Below are positions 43,994 to 55,537 of a DNA stretch of 64,000 nt, piece after piece. Every line of letters starts with the position of its first letter. Position 1 is the stretch's first letter. This stretch comes from Turnera subulata. Taxonomy: Eukaryota; Streptophyta; Magnoliopsida; Malpighiales; Passifloraceae. Position numbers and translations under genes: made by a program. The notes beneath the pieces were generated by a model. It had not been told where the DNA came from. It ran no database searches and worked only from the letters and a program-made list of their open reading frames with translations. The DNA is taken from positions 26,618-90,617 of the forward strand of contig JAKUCV010002539.1 in assembly GCA_028386065.3 (NCBI GenBank). Direction: 5' to 3'.

Positions 43994-45534
43994 TGTAACT
44001 AACCGGGCATCCAAACTTGACAATCAAAATGCAGCGAAAGGACCCGGTACTCATAGAGGATCCATGTGAAACAAAGTATACCGAATAAACAAAAATCGTA
44101 CCTGGTTTGGTTGAGTTCTTTCACTCAACTGTAGTGACGAATCAGCAAGAACCAAACAAGAAATCTGACTCCTCTACGGTATCCACACGAACTGTCAATA
44201 ACTGGCCGAGAATCATCTCATGATTACCAACCCGAGCACTCCTAAACAACAGTGCTAACTGCAAATTTTCGGGAGCTAGAACTTGTGTTTGTGGTGTTTT
44301 CTTTCTTTCTCAAGGAAAGGAGTGTGTGTGTGTGTGTTCTTGCAAAGTCTGAAGAACTCTCTCAAGTCTCAAGAACACAGAATTGTAAGAGCAAGATAAT
44401 CTGATTACCCCCCTCTACTAATGCATAAAGTAATAGAGACAAATGGCCAACATAATGGTCCATTATCCATCATGATTAAGATTCCACCATTATCAAGTCT
44501 AATCATGTCTCCACTTCGCATTAATGGAATTATACATCACAAGGCATCTAATCTGGTTCAATAATTCAGACAATTAGTGAACCAAAGCAACCCAAACCGA
44601 CCCTAGTCCAACCATGATCCAACCATGGTCCAACCGCCTGATCGACTCATGGTCCAACCATGGTTCAACCACCAGCTCGAATCAACAGTTCTAAGTGTGT
44701 GACCCTGTAGGCACTTGTAACGTTTAGCAATAATTGTAAAATCTCATTTTACAATTATAAACAAGCGGCGTCTAGCAACACATCATTGCTACCCAAACGA
44801 CAAGATCAGTACTGATTCATTTTGCCTCGGAAACATGTCATCGTCCTTTCGTCCCATTATCAAGATCAAACACGAGACATGGAATACGTCAATTTCGTAT
44901 ACATTTAATCTAAGTTTCTTGATCCCCGAGTTAACTGTGTAAAACGGATACTAATGATATCACCATATCACATAATCCGAGCATGGCCATGCATTTACAG
45001 TTCAACTCTATCAAGAGGCCCATCTGATAATATGTACCCGTTATAAGGGTTGGACGAATCCCATCTTGATCATACAAAACCCACTACACATTATATCATA
45101 TGCCCAATGACTACACTTAGGTCTACTCAGTTACGAATAGCCAAGAGTAATATCAAAGTATATGACTCATATGTTGGGAACCTTGATGAAATCAGGTCTA
45201 AGGACAATACATATAAGAACCACTAATGACAATCATATAACGTTCCATGTAGTGTTCTTATGTTGGGTCGGACCAGTCCACAAGTTCTCTAACTTGTACC
45301 CGTATGTAGAATTCATATCTCATAAAATTCTCAACATACGCTAGTCTTAATTTATTATTACAACTCATCCATAATAATAATCGACTAGGGATATTTAAGA
45401 ATATAAAATATTCTAGGGTTATAAATATGTGCAAGCGTTTTTCTCATAAACATATTTATTGGAATAACCTTATTACATTTACATGACTCTGTACAATCAT
45501 CCATTGATTGGCTTTTGGGCATATTACACTAACA
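43994..45534 (-). repeat. Copia element 1, 5' LTR
   Basis: 1541 bp, colinear with 29672-31131. It contains a (GT)n run near 44327-44336, the LTR hairpin (44730-44760) and minisatellite text (44605-44670). Confidence 0.88.
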
Positions 45535-46658
45535 ATATATTCGTCCACTTTGAAGGGCTACCTAACCTAAAGTGTCTATAACTACTGTCACGTGTAGAAA
45601 TAAACCAATCCCAGTTCCGAACAACCCGCTTTCGCCAGTGAAGCTCTTCCCTAGGGCGCAATGTCGCTGTGCCATGCGCTGTTATCCTCAACTACCCTAA
45701 AAACCATTTTCAACAGTTGATAAGGCAAAGGCTTGACATAGAACGACCTGAGTTCTTAGTTTCATCGCTAGGTTCGTCACTAAGGCATCTAAGATAGTGT
45801 TTGAGGGTGACCAAGTCGTAGACACTGTTATGCATTCTATATCAAATCAAAGCATAACGAATAAAAGAAAACCAAGTCTGAATTATAAATCAAACAACAA
45901 GAGCAGTAGCTACATCCCATAAATCTAGATAGCGTATTTAGTTAATGAAGAAGAAAAAAATAAAAAAAAATAGTGATGTCGACATGATGCAAAATAAAAC
46001 CAGAAGCTCCACTTTTTTTCCCGCCAAATTCCTGGCTTTTTGCTCCTCCAAAAGCTGTCAATTTCGTCCAGCAAGTCCTCCTTTTATATATAGGATTTTA
46101 TTCCTAAAAGAAAGGAATTTATGCATGTAGAAATAGGAGTAAAACTCCTAGACTTTAGCTTCAAGAATTTCTCTTTAAATCTTCTTTCCTTGTTGGGAGT
46201 ATCTAGGTGCATCTTCTCTTAAATCCTCCTGGAAATTAGGCGCAAACCCTAGTAAAAATAGGGACTTGACGCCAGTGCCAATGCAGGGGCGCTGTCAGGC
46301 ATCAGATTTGTACAAGAACAATGTTCTTCACAGCACCTCACTAGTTTTGGGCTATAACCGTCAAATCTCCTCCAAAGCAAAAAATTCTCTGGAAGGAAAA
46401 GGTCTAAGAGCAGAAATTTCGGCACCGCGGCGCTGCTAGGCAATTGGTCCAGTGTCTTCAACAGCGGCGCTACTAACCCAAAAATCACCAGATATGCTCC
46501 AAATAATGCCAAATTGCACCTGAAAACATTCAAGGATAAGGTAAGATGGATTTGGCAGTAAAAGAAGGGATTTAATCTAAATGCATGAATTTATGATGAA
46601 TGCAAGGCCAAAAAACGATAGTGTGCGCTGTAAAATATGTGTAATTTCATGCACATCA
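45535..46658 (-). repeat. Gypsy LTR-C, right piece
   Basis: This resumes LTR-C after the copia insertion (first 5 bp are the duplicated ATATA). It ends at ...CACATCA, 46658. Joined length with 29318-29671 is 1473 bp. Confidence 0.85.
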
Positions 46659-47963
46659 AATTCCCCCAAACTTAAATCTTTGCTTGTCCTCAAGCAAAAA
46701 CACAAATCAGAACACAATGAAAAATGATGTTACAGGAAATTACAAGTGCTTTCTCAAATTAAAACATCAACAGCACCTGGCTCGCTTGCGACAGTGCTCA
46801 CTGGTCAATATCCTGTATATTTTTTGATAGAGAAAATCATCACCTCTAATTCAACAAGTTAGCAGACACAAGATGAGCAAAAGAAAATAGTAAGCAAACA
46901 TTTTACCATCAAAGTTTCTCATGCTAATATGATAAGTTAAGTACCAGGGTCAAAAATACCTATCTCATAAGCCGACTCAAATTTTTAATCTCCACTAATG
47001 AGCATCAAGGCATAAACAAGGATCAATAGGGCTTTCTTGGTCTTGTAACGGGGTAAGGTTAGGCTAACAAAGAAGGGAAATTAAACAGGGTATCTACAGT
47101 TGCTTGCCCTCCAAAAATTCTAACTCAGATAGCTGCTTATTTAGATAAGTACTTAAACCAAGAAAACCAGAATGTTGGAGCACATATTGATTATAGGAGA
47201 TAATATGAGTAAAAATTGGCACTTGTTACCTTGAAGGAGACATGTTTACACTAGTGATTTCAATTTCTCATCCTACATATGCTTTACTCAACTAAATACG
47301 AGCAAACATCGGGTGTAAGAACAATTAAAAATAAATAGGAATCGAAACAGTGAGTAGGCAACGGCACTATCAGAGTGTTGCATCAGCGAATAAAGTGAGA
47401 AAACACAAATAAAAACCAACAGCATACACTACACATGTCAATTGGCCTTGAAAATAGAATGCAAATGCAAAACATAACAAAGAAATGCTAATTTCTGCCT
47501 CCCTCAAACTTAAATTCCACAATGTCCTCACTGGGGCAGAAATAAAGCACAAAACACATAAAAAGAAACATAACGAAAAGGGAGGTACTCCCCCAAACTT
47601 GAATAGAAACGTGAAATGCATGGATGCAGGGGCATGATAATCATTTAGCTAAACACAACAAATAATACACACAATATGGCATACAGTGCATGCTCGCAAA
47701 ATAAATGTGCAAGAGAAAGGATAAGAATGCTTCTCTGTTTGCTGATACTGGTGTGTTGCACTAGCAGTCTCGTTGTTGGTCATCACAGTGCCCCTATCTT
47801 TATGGTTTTCTGATTTTTATACATTTTATGGCTGCGAAAACAACAGCAAAAACAAAACAACAAAAATAAACTAAAGAGCTGTACTAAAATAAAAAAAACT
47901 CACCTCGGGTTGCCTCCCGAGCAGCGCTTCGGTTTAATGTCCATCAGCTAGACACCTTGCAGC
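46659..47963 (-). other. Gypsy 3' non-coding region with polypurine tract
   Basis: The minus-strand polypurine tract GTTTGGGGGAATT lies next to LTR-C (46659-46671). The region matches internals A and B up to 47214, then diverges into sequence that leads to the integrase remnant. A second 'cccccaaact' occurs at 47589. There is no gene of its own. Confidence 0.6.
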
Positions 47964-48254
47964 TCATGCTGCTCGTGGTGGCTCAAAAAGAAGACAAGGA
48001 ATCTCCTTCACCAATGTTGCTCCAGAATTATGATGCTTAAGTTGCTGCCCATTTGCTGTGAAAGTGTTATTCTCCTTATTACAAATTTCCACATTACTAT
48101 TTGGAAGGTAATCGAGCACTCTATATGGCCCTGTCCAGCAATTACAGAATCGGCCATTGGAGAGTGTGAGTTTAGAGTAAAAGAGGAGAACTCGATCACC
48201 CACATTAAACTTCCTCTTCTTTTGTTTAAATTTGGATGATGGAAGCTTTGGCAC
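47964..48254 (-). pseudogene. Gypsy integrase C-terminal domain remnant
   Basis: The frame reads KRKFNVGDRVLLF...WTGPYRVLDYLPN...FTANGQQLKHH, the C-terminal DNA-binding module of Athila-type integrases. RT, RNase H and the integrase core are absent, so an internal deletion joins the protease region to the integrase tail. Confidence 0.8.
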
Positions 48255-48256
48255 AT

Positions 48257-48934
48257 CTACATGAGGCTTCTTCCCATCATCAAGAGGAGAGACAGGCCAC
48301 TGTCTTTAAGAATCTTCAAAGCTTGTAATTGGGGACCAACAACTGGAATAGATGATAGGCGTTGTGCTTCCTTCTCTATAGTTCTGTCACCATCTTCTAG
48401 TCCATCTTTGCTGGCCAAATAACTCAATCGTGAATCAACAGTGACCTCTACAGTGCCTGTTGCATAAATCATATTCTCCTTGACAGTTTCAAGGGCACTC
48501 ACCATATAGCAAGCATTGGATTCCAACTCTGACTCTATTGCCTTCTGGACATTAAATTCCACACTTTCATCCCTAAATTGAAAAGTGATGCTGCCATCCT
48601 TTACATTAATAACAACGCCAACTGTTGCAAGAAAAGGCCTCCCAAGGATGATTGGGGTTTGATCATCAAGCTCTATATCCTGAATCACGAAGTCACAAGG
48701 TGTGTAGAACTTTCCAATCATCACAGGGACATCCTCCATTACTCCTATAGGATACTTGACAGAGCGGTCAGCAAGCTGCAACACCAAGCTAGTAGGCTTA
48801 TTCTCTCCAAAGTCAAGCTTTTGTGCTATTGCTAATGGCATCAAACTGATACTGGCCCTAAGGTCACATAATGCTCGATTGAAGTTATGGGTGCCAATAG
48901 TACATGGAATTGAAAAGCTTCTCAGATCATCAAG
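48257..48934 (-). pseudogene. Gypsy aspartic protease remnant
   Basis: A retropepsin-like domain with LQLADRS, VMIGKFYTPCDFVI and PIILGRPFLAT. The catalytic loop reads ALCDLRAS where families have DLGAS; the aspartate is kept and the glycine is replaced by arginine. It is in frame with gag upstream apart from one stop at 48935-48937. Confidence 0.82.
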
Positions 48935-48937
48935 CTA

Positions 48938-49540
48938 TGGCAGGGGCTGCTGTTTCAGTAACACAGCACTGCATCCTGCTGTAAGGGCCACTGTTTGCTT
49001 CTTTACTGTGTTCTTGTTGGTGAGGATATCCTCCAAGAACTTGGCATAAGTGGGCATCTGATCCAGAATAGTGGTGAAGGGAATCTCCAACCTCAGGCTG
49101 CTGAGCATATCCACAAACTTCCTATAATGATCTTCAAGCTTAGACTTCCTATAAACCTGTGGATATGGTAGTGGGGGCTGATAGGTCACTAGCAATGGCT
49201 TCTTCTTGGATGCACTTTCTGGCTCGGACGCTGTCTCCTGTTTCTCCTTAGATTCGGATGTTGTCGCCTTCGCTGACTTAGGAGCAGGGTCTGGAAGCTC
49301 CTTCCTACTTCGTAGTGTCACTGCTTGACACTATTCTTTCGGATTTGCTGATTGACCAGATGCTTGACCAGACAGTGTACGCTGTGGATGCTTCATATAA
49401 ACTTGTGGATAGGGCAGCGGGGGCAAGTATGATACTAGCAATGTCACTGGCTTGCTTGCAGCTTTATTCTTCTCTTCTAGTGTATTCTTACTCTGGAGTG
49501 TTACTGCCATGCATTGGCACTATTAGATTCATCTCCAGTT
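48938..49540 (-). pseudogene. Gypsy gag C-terminal part, with internal duplication
   Basis: The frame 48935-49321 begins with the Athila-type ITLRSGKE-like TLRSRKELPDP and holds a YQPPLPYPQVYRK stretch. A second, frame-broken copy of that stretch lies about 247 bp upstream on the same strand (near 49385-49440). Truncated at 49541 by copia element 3. Confidence 0.72.
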
Positions 49541-51213
49541 TGTAAGTAACCGGGTATGCAAAAAGAGACAATATGCGCAGCGGAAAACCCAGAACTAATG
49601 GAGGATCCATGTGAAACAGGGTAAACCGAATAACAAAAATTCGTACCTGGTTAGGTTGAGATCTTTCACTCAACTGATGATCCGAATCAGCAAGAACCGG
49701 ACAGAAATCTGACTCCTCTACGGTATCCACACGAACCGCCGATGACCGCTAGCAACCGTCACACGATTACTAACCCGAGCACTCCCGAACCGCAGTGCTA
49801 GCTGCAGAATTTCCGAAAGCTAGAGACTAGTGTTTGATGTGTTTCTTTCCCAAGAATGAAGTGTGTATTCTTTTGTGTGTTAATCTCATTAACCACTTTC
49901 TTTCACATACATATCCTATATGTATCAACGTTAGTTTATATATAGAAATGGTCAACCTAATCACACATACATTTTATCATGCATGATTGTGTTTTCCATT
50001 ATCTATACTTTAGTCACAATCATCAACATGATCATGTCTCCACTAACTCAATCATATCTATATCAACATATATATCTTCAACGTTAGTTCATATAGAAAT
50101 AGCCAACCTGATCACACATATATATATTATCATATGTCAATATGTATGATTGAGTTTCCATTATCTATATTTTAGTCACAATCATCTACATGATCATGTC
50201 TCCACTAACTACACTTTAATCATACATATCACTATATATATAATAATGACACATCAATTTCGTCCTTTTTGAGTAATAATTCAGGTTCAATAATTCTGGT
50301 AACTAGTGAACCAAACCAACCCAAACAACCCGGTCCAACCATGGTCCAACCATGGTCCAACCACACCCGGTCGAACCATGGTCCAACCACGGTTCAACCA
50401 TCTGCTCGAATCAACGCTTCTTTGTGTGTGACCCTGTAGGAACTTGTAGCATTCAGCAATAATTGTAAAATCTCATTTTACAATTATAAGCAAAGAGCGG
50501 CGTCTAGCAACACATCATTGCTACCCGAACGACAAGATCAGTACTGATTCTAAATGCCTCGGAACATGTCATCATCCCTTCGTCCCATTATCAAGATTAA
50601 ACCGAGACACGGAATATGTCAATCTCGTATATGTTTAATCTTAGTTTCTTGATCCCCGAGTTAACTGTGTAAAACGGATACTCGTGATATCACCATATCA
50701 CCTAATCCGAGCATGACCATGCATTTAACAGTTCAACTCAATCAAGTAACCATCTGATAATATATTCGTTATATGGGTTGGACGAATCCCCTCTGGATCA
50801 TACAAAACCCACTACACATTTATCATATACCCAATGATTACCCTTAAGTCCACCCAGTTACGGATGACTAGGAATAATATCAAAGTATACGACTCATATG
50901 TTGGGAACCTTGATGATCTCAGGTCTAAGGACAATACATATAAGAACCACTAATGCAGAGTTCCACAAGTTCTCTAACTTGTACCCGTATGTAGAATTCA
51001 TATCTCATATAATTCTCAACATACGCTAGTCTTAATTTATTATTACAACCCATCCATAATAATAATCGACTAGGGACATTTAAGAATATAAAATATTCTA
51101 GGGTTATAAATATGTGCAAGCGATTATCTCATAATCATATTTATTGGAATAACCTTAATGTATATACATGACTACAATCATCCATGGATTGGCTTTTGGG
51201 CATATTACTAACA
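49541..51213 (-). repeat. Copia element 3, 3' LTR
   Basis: On the minus strand it begins TGTTAGTAATATGCCC and ends GGTTACTTACA. It carries the perfect LTR hairpin (AATTGTAAAAT-CTC-ATTTTACAATT, 50459-50485) and about 350 bp of extra AT-rich text with 'atatgtatgattgtg' duplications (49920-50240). Confidence 0.86.
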
Positions 51214-51228
51214 ATCTCCCACTTGCAC

Positions 51229-52736
51229 TAATGCCAATCGTACATGTATCTAATACCAATGGATGCGCAATGACCATCATGCTTCTGCTGTGTGAGCGGC
51301 TTAGTCAAGGGATCTGCTACATTGTTCTCAGATGGAACTCTGCACAGTCTGACATCGCCTCTCTCTATGATCTCTCTAATAAGATGATAGCGTCGGAGTA
51401 TATGTTTGGATCTCTGGTGGTATCTAGGCTCTTGAGCCTGTGCGATTGTGCCATTGTTGTCACAATAGAGCTCAATCGGACTCTCAATACTAGGAACCAC
51501 CCCAAGTTCAGTTATGAACTTCTTAATCCAAACAGCCTCTTTCGCCGCATCTGAGGCAGCAATGTACTCAGCCTCGGTTGTAGAATCTGCAACTGTCTCT
51601 TGCTTAGAATTCTTCCAGTATACAGCACCACCTCCAAGACAAATCACATATCCTGATTGCGATCTGAAGTCATCCCTGTCGGTTTGGAAGCTAGCATCGG
51701 TGTAACCCTTTACAATGAGCTCATCAACGCTTCCGTAAACCAGGAATGCATCCTTAGTCCTTCTCAAGTACTTAAGGATGTTCTTAACCGCTGTCCAGTG
51801 ACTCTCACCGGGATCAGATTGGTACCTGCTTATGACACTCAAAGCATAAGCGACATCCGGTCGGGTACATAGCATGGCATACATGATAGAACCTATTGCC
51901 GAAGCATAAGGGATCTTACTCATCCGCTCTCTCTCCTTAGATGTACTAGGACATTGATTCCTTGAGAGAGAGACGCCATGTGACATGGGCAAGAATCCTT
52001 TCTTGGAATCCTGCATGCTAAACCTCTTTAGCACCTTGTCAATATATGTACTCTGACTTAGCCCGAGAAGCCTTTTGGATCTATCTCTATAGATCTTTAT
52101 ACCTAACACATAGGCAGCTTCTCCTAAGTCCTTCATTGAGAAATTCTTCCCTAACCAAGCCTTTACAGACTGTAGTGTCGGAATATCATTCCCAATAAGT
52201 AGAATGTCGCAACATATAACAACAAGAAAACAACAGTGCTCCCACTAACCTTCTTGTAAACACATGGTTCATCTTCATTTTTGATGAAACCAAACTCTTT
52301 GATTACATCACTAAAACGAAGATTCCAACTCCTTGAAGCTTGCTTAAGTCCATAAATGGACCTTTGCAACTTGCATACCATATTGGCATTCTCTGGATCG
52401 ACAAAACCTTCAGGCTGTGTCATATACACATCCTCTAAAAGATTTCCGTTAAGGAAAGCGGTTTTGACATCCATTTGCCATATCTCATAATCATGGTATG
52501 CAGCTATAACCAACAGAATTCGGATGGATTTAACCATGGCAACTGGTGAGAAGGTTTCATCATCGTCAATACCATCAACTTGTTTGAAACCTTTCGCAAC
52601 CAATCGCCCTTTATAGGTAATCACATTACCATCCATGTCGGTCTTTTTCTTAAAGACCCATTTGCACCCTATGGGTTTTACCCCTTCGGGTGGCTCAACC
52701 AATGTCCATACCTTGTTTTGATACATGGATTCTATT
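51229..52736 (-). pseudogene. Copia element 3 reverse transcriptase/RNase H
   Basis: The best preserved RT of the family here. Frame 52163-52726: CKWVFKKKTDMDG, MDVKTAFLNG, YGLKQASRSWNLRF. Frame 51228-52136: MKDLGEAAYVLGIKI, RPDVAYALSV, TEAEYIAASDAAKEAVWIKK, and the C-terminus NNVADPLTKPL. The YVDD box lies at the frame change near 52200, where a small deletion ('YVATFYLL') removes it. Confidence 0.85.
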
Positions 52737-53478
52737 TCCTAATTCATGGCTTCTAGCCACTTCTGGGAGTCCGGACCCGTAACGGCCTGCTGATAGGAAG
52801 TGGGCTCATCCTCATCCATGAGCATCATGTCTCCAGTATGAGTCATGAGAAATCCATATCTCTCAGGCTCATACCGAATCCTATCCGACCTACGCGGTCC
52901 ATGTGTTATAGGAACAGGATTCTCATCCATGACACCTTGTGGTTCCTGTCCTTGTTCCATCTCAGTCTCTAGATTTCGAACTTCTTCGAGTTCTACTTTC
53001 CTCCCACTGGTTCCTCTAGAAATTAATTCTATTTCTAGAAAAATAGCAGTCCGAGCAACAAACACTTTGTGATCGGTAGGATTATAGAAGTAATACCATT
53101 TGGTTTCCTTAAGGTATCCTACAAATAGGCACTTCTCGGATTTAGGGCCGAGTTTATCCGATGCTTCACGTCTTACGTAAGCCTCACAACCCCAAATCCT
53201 CATAAAAGACAAATTGGGACGCTTCCCAGTCCATATCTCATATGGTGTCTTTTCGACCGATTTAGATGGAACACGGTTAAGTGTAAAAGCAGCACTCAAT
53301 AGTGCGTGTCCCCAAAAAGAAGAAGGAAGGTCAGCTTGACTCATCATAGAACGAAACATGTCCAACAAGGTTCTGTTCCTCCTTTCGGATACACCATTCC
53401 ATTGAGGCGTACCCGGTGGAGTGAGCTGTGATACTATACCACAGTCTTTTAGATGGTCAAGAAAATCTCGGTCTAAAT
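52737..53478 (-). pseudogene. Copia element 3 integrase, C-terminal two thirds
   Basis: The frame covers YLDRDFLDHLK, TPQWNGVSERRNRTLLDM, SFWGHALLSAAFTLNRVPS and PYEIWTGKRP, then the linker region to RT. The upstream part of the core is replaced by an inverted 72-bp piece of the same integrase and by gag sequence. Confidence 0.82.
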
Positions 53479-53727
53479 ATCCTTTGAAAAGTTCAAGGAA
53501 TTTAAGAATGAAGTACAGAATCAACTCGGGAAAAGTATTAAGATGCTTCGATCCTTAGCAACTCCACCCTTGGGTTTAAGCACATGATCACAGGAAGAAG
53601 CACATGCACCAAACCTTTTGGCACTCTTCTTCTTCTTGTCGAACTTTGCTTTACCCTTTCCTTTTCCCTTTCCAATCATCAATATGTTGGATTTATTTGC
53701 CTTCATTTGTTGCTCAGCTGTTCCCAG

Positions 53728-54850
53728 AATCACAAGGAATTGAATAAACGCCACAAGTAAGAAACTTGATAAGTAAATTCAAACCTTAAGATAAAACCAA
53801 GAGAATCCACTCTGGATCATGATTGAATCCACAATCAAAGAAAACCTCAGAGGCAATTTCATTCTCTCAAAATAGTCTGTCGAAATCAATAGAAAAGAAC
53901 CCTATTTATACTAAATCCCTAACCCTAATTCGGCATCAACCCCAAATCCTAGTCAAATTGGATTTTGACTTTGTCTCCAGATTTGACACCTAATCTAACC
54001 CAAATATAACTAGGTTTTAAGCAAGGTTATTAAAACCGGACTGGTTCGACCGGTTATCCCGGTTCAACCGCATTTTCAGGACAACTCCGGTCCGGTTCAC
54101 TAGGAAAAACCCCCCAGTTATAGAACCGTTTTGAACCGGCCGGTTTTTACGGTTTTTAACGTACCGGCCGGTTTTTACCGGTTAAAAATTTTAAAAATGG
54201 TGAGAGTAAGACTTGAACCCTTGACCTCCTAACAATATTTAAAGCCATTAACCAACTAATCTATCACAAATTAGTGTTATCTTTACATACGTTTTAGTAT
54301 ATATTGAGAATGACTTCAATTTTGACCATAAAATTATTTTAATAAATATATTTTGACTATTTTCTTAAAAAATTAATATAATTTAATAAAACGGTTGAAC
54401 CCCGGTCGAACCCCGGTTGAACCCCGGTTTTCCTTGAACATCCCCCTCGCCGGTTCAATGGCCGGTCCGGTTTTCAAAACCTTGGTTTTAAGTGAATCCA
54501 ACATTGAATTGAACTCAAGTAAACCCAAACAACAATAGCCCAAACTAACTAACTAAAAAGCCCAAACTTAACCCTAACCGAAATCAATTAACATAAAGTA
54601 AAATAAATTTCGGCAACCTAAATAAAAACTTAGAGATATGTCGACATGGGCCCACATGGGCTGGGATGTTGTCGACTGGTCCCCACTTGCTTCCTTGAGC
54701 CGACTATTCTTCAATGGAAAGCAAACAAATAGGTTTCAGCTTCAGCTCCCTCTCAACCTTGATCATTGCGTGTTCTTCAAGTTCCGTGTTGATCAAGGCT
54801 TGAATGTGATGCAGAAGTTGATTCCTTAGCCTTCTTGAAGTGTTCCTTGT
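53728..54850. mobile_element. LTR-like remnant hosting a MITE
   Basis: Text such as 'gaaaacctcagaggcaattt', 'accctatttatactaaatcc' and long 'caaatcctagtcaaattgg' runs is typical of LTR/TATA regions, but no pair was found. The short frame at 54638-54829 has no domain. It is interrupted at 54022-54484 by a MITE with an 8-bp duplication. Confidence 0.35.
54022..54484. mobile_element. hAT-type MITE with internal tRNA-like module
   Basis: 463 bp. Ends CAAGGTTATTAAAACCGGAC and, reverse-complemented, CAAGGTTTTGAAAACCGGAC. Exact 8-bp duplication GTTTTAAG at 54014-54021 and 54485-54492. Subterminal 'ccggttcaacc' arrays. Inside, on the minus strand, TAGATTAGTTGG (54252-54263) and GGTCAAGGGTTCAAGTC (54210-54226) resemble the A and B boxes of a tRNA gene. 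Confidence 0.85.
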
Positions 54851-54971
54851 AATTGGACCTTGAGGCAATGATATGGCTCCATCACTTGCATCAATAACTA
54901 ACTCTCTAACATCTAAATATCAAAGCACTTACCAAATTCATGAAAATTGGCAAACAAGAAAAAGTCTCACG

Positions 54972-55335
54972 TTTCAGACAAAAGGAGAAGTCCTTTTTCT
55001 TGTTTAGAACTAAAGATAGGTGAATAACGAAAACTAGCTTTGCTCTGATTTTTCTTGCTTACAAATTGCCATGGCAATGGTGGAAAATGAATTTTGCTTC
55101 TAGATATAGCTTGCATATACATACTTCTTTTTTTTTTGGTGGTTTCACACGTTTCGGAATTAAGAACATTTCAGACAAAAGGAGAAGTCCTTTTTCTTGT
55201 TTAGAACTAAAGATAGGTGAATAACGAAAACTAGCTTTGCTCTGATTTTTCTCGCTTACAAATTGCCATGGCAATGGTGGAAAATGAATTTTGCTTCTTG
55301 ATATAGCTTGCATACACATACATCTTTTTTTTGGT
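54972..55335. repeat. Tandem duplication, period about 197 bp
   Basis: Two near-identical copies begin at 54972 and 55169 ('tttcagacaaaagg...') and include 'gccatggcaatggtggaaaa' in both. It lies about 200 bp beyond the 3' end of the CYP87-type gene. The resulting minus-strand open frame (55059-55319) is a by-product. Confidence 0.85.
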
Positions 55336-55537
55336 GGTTTCAGTTATGAGGAAGGCAGTGATGATTGGCCAATGGCACTCTTGTTATTAACATGCCTTTC
55401 GAATAAAAAAGTACAAGTTTTACATATATTTATGTATTCAGATTAGAGTTGTTGTCTTCTACATTAATTATTTTTTTCTTACACTAACGATATTGCTATA
55501 TCGAGATTCACTCCTGATCGTGCATATTTATTTTATA

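Larger units (their letters stand above)
29672..45534 (-). mobile_element. Ty1/copia element 1 (minus), hosting a nested copia
   Basis: TG...CA termini. Target duplication ATATA at 29667-29671 and 45535-45539. The LTRs are 43994-45534 (5') and 29672-31131 (3'). Without the nested element the length is about 8.3 kb. It has a primer site, a palindrome-array leader, gag, integrase, RT and RNase H remnants, and a polypurine tract (31132-31146). Frame changes in gag and between integrase and RT show it is decayed. It lies within gypsy LTR-C. Confidence 0.93.
24151..49540 (-). mobile_element. Ty3/gypsy (Athila-like) tandem LTR array, interrupted
   Basis: Read on the minus strand: gag-protease-integrase remnant (49540-46659), LTR-C, short internal B, LTR-B, short internal A, LTR-A. 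The LTRs are 1473-1475 bp and start TGATGTGCATG and end CGAACA on the minus strand. Each short internal part (1.1 kb) keeps only the polypurine-tract side and the primer-site side. The primer site is complementary to tRNA-Asp. A 15.9-kb copia nest (29672-45534) splits LTR-C, and another copia truncates the gag side at 49541. The shared LTRs suggest unequal recombination between LTRs or tandem insertion, followed by internal deletion. Confidence 0.85.
49541..53727 (-). mobile_element. Ty1/copia element 3 (minus), 5'-truncated
   Basis: The 3' LTR is 49541-51213 (1673 bp, the longest in the family here). Polypurine tract at 51214-51228. Then RNase H, RT, integrase core and a scrap of gag. The 5' LTR, primer site, leader and most of gag are absent, so no palindrome array remains. 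It contains a micro-inversion at 53479-53550. Confidence 0.87.

Noticed and set aside
54200..54270. A genuine tRNA gene
   Set aside because: A and B boxes are only partial matches and no acceptor stem or anticodon arm can be folded; it lies inside a MITE.
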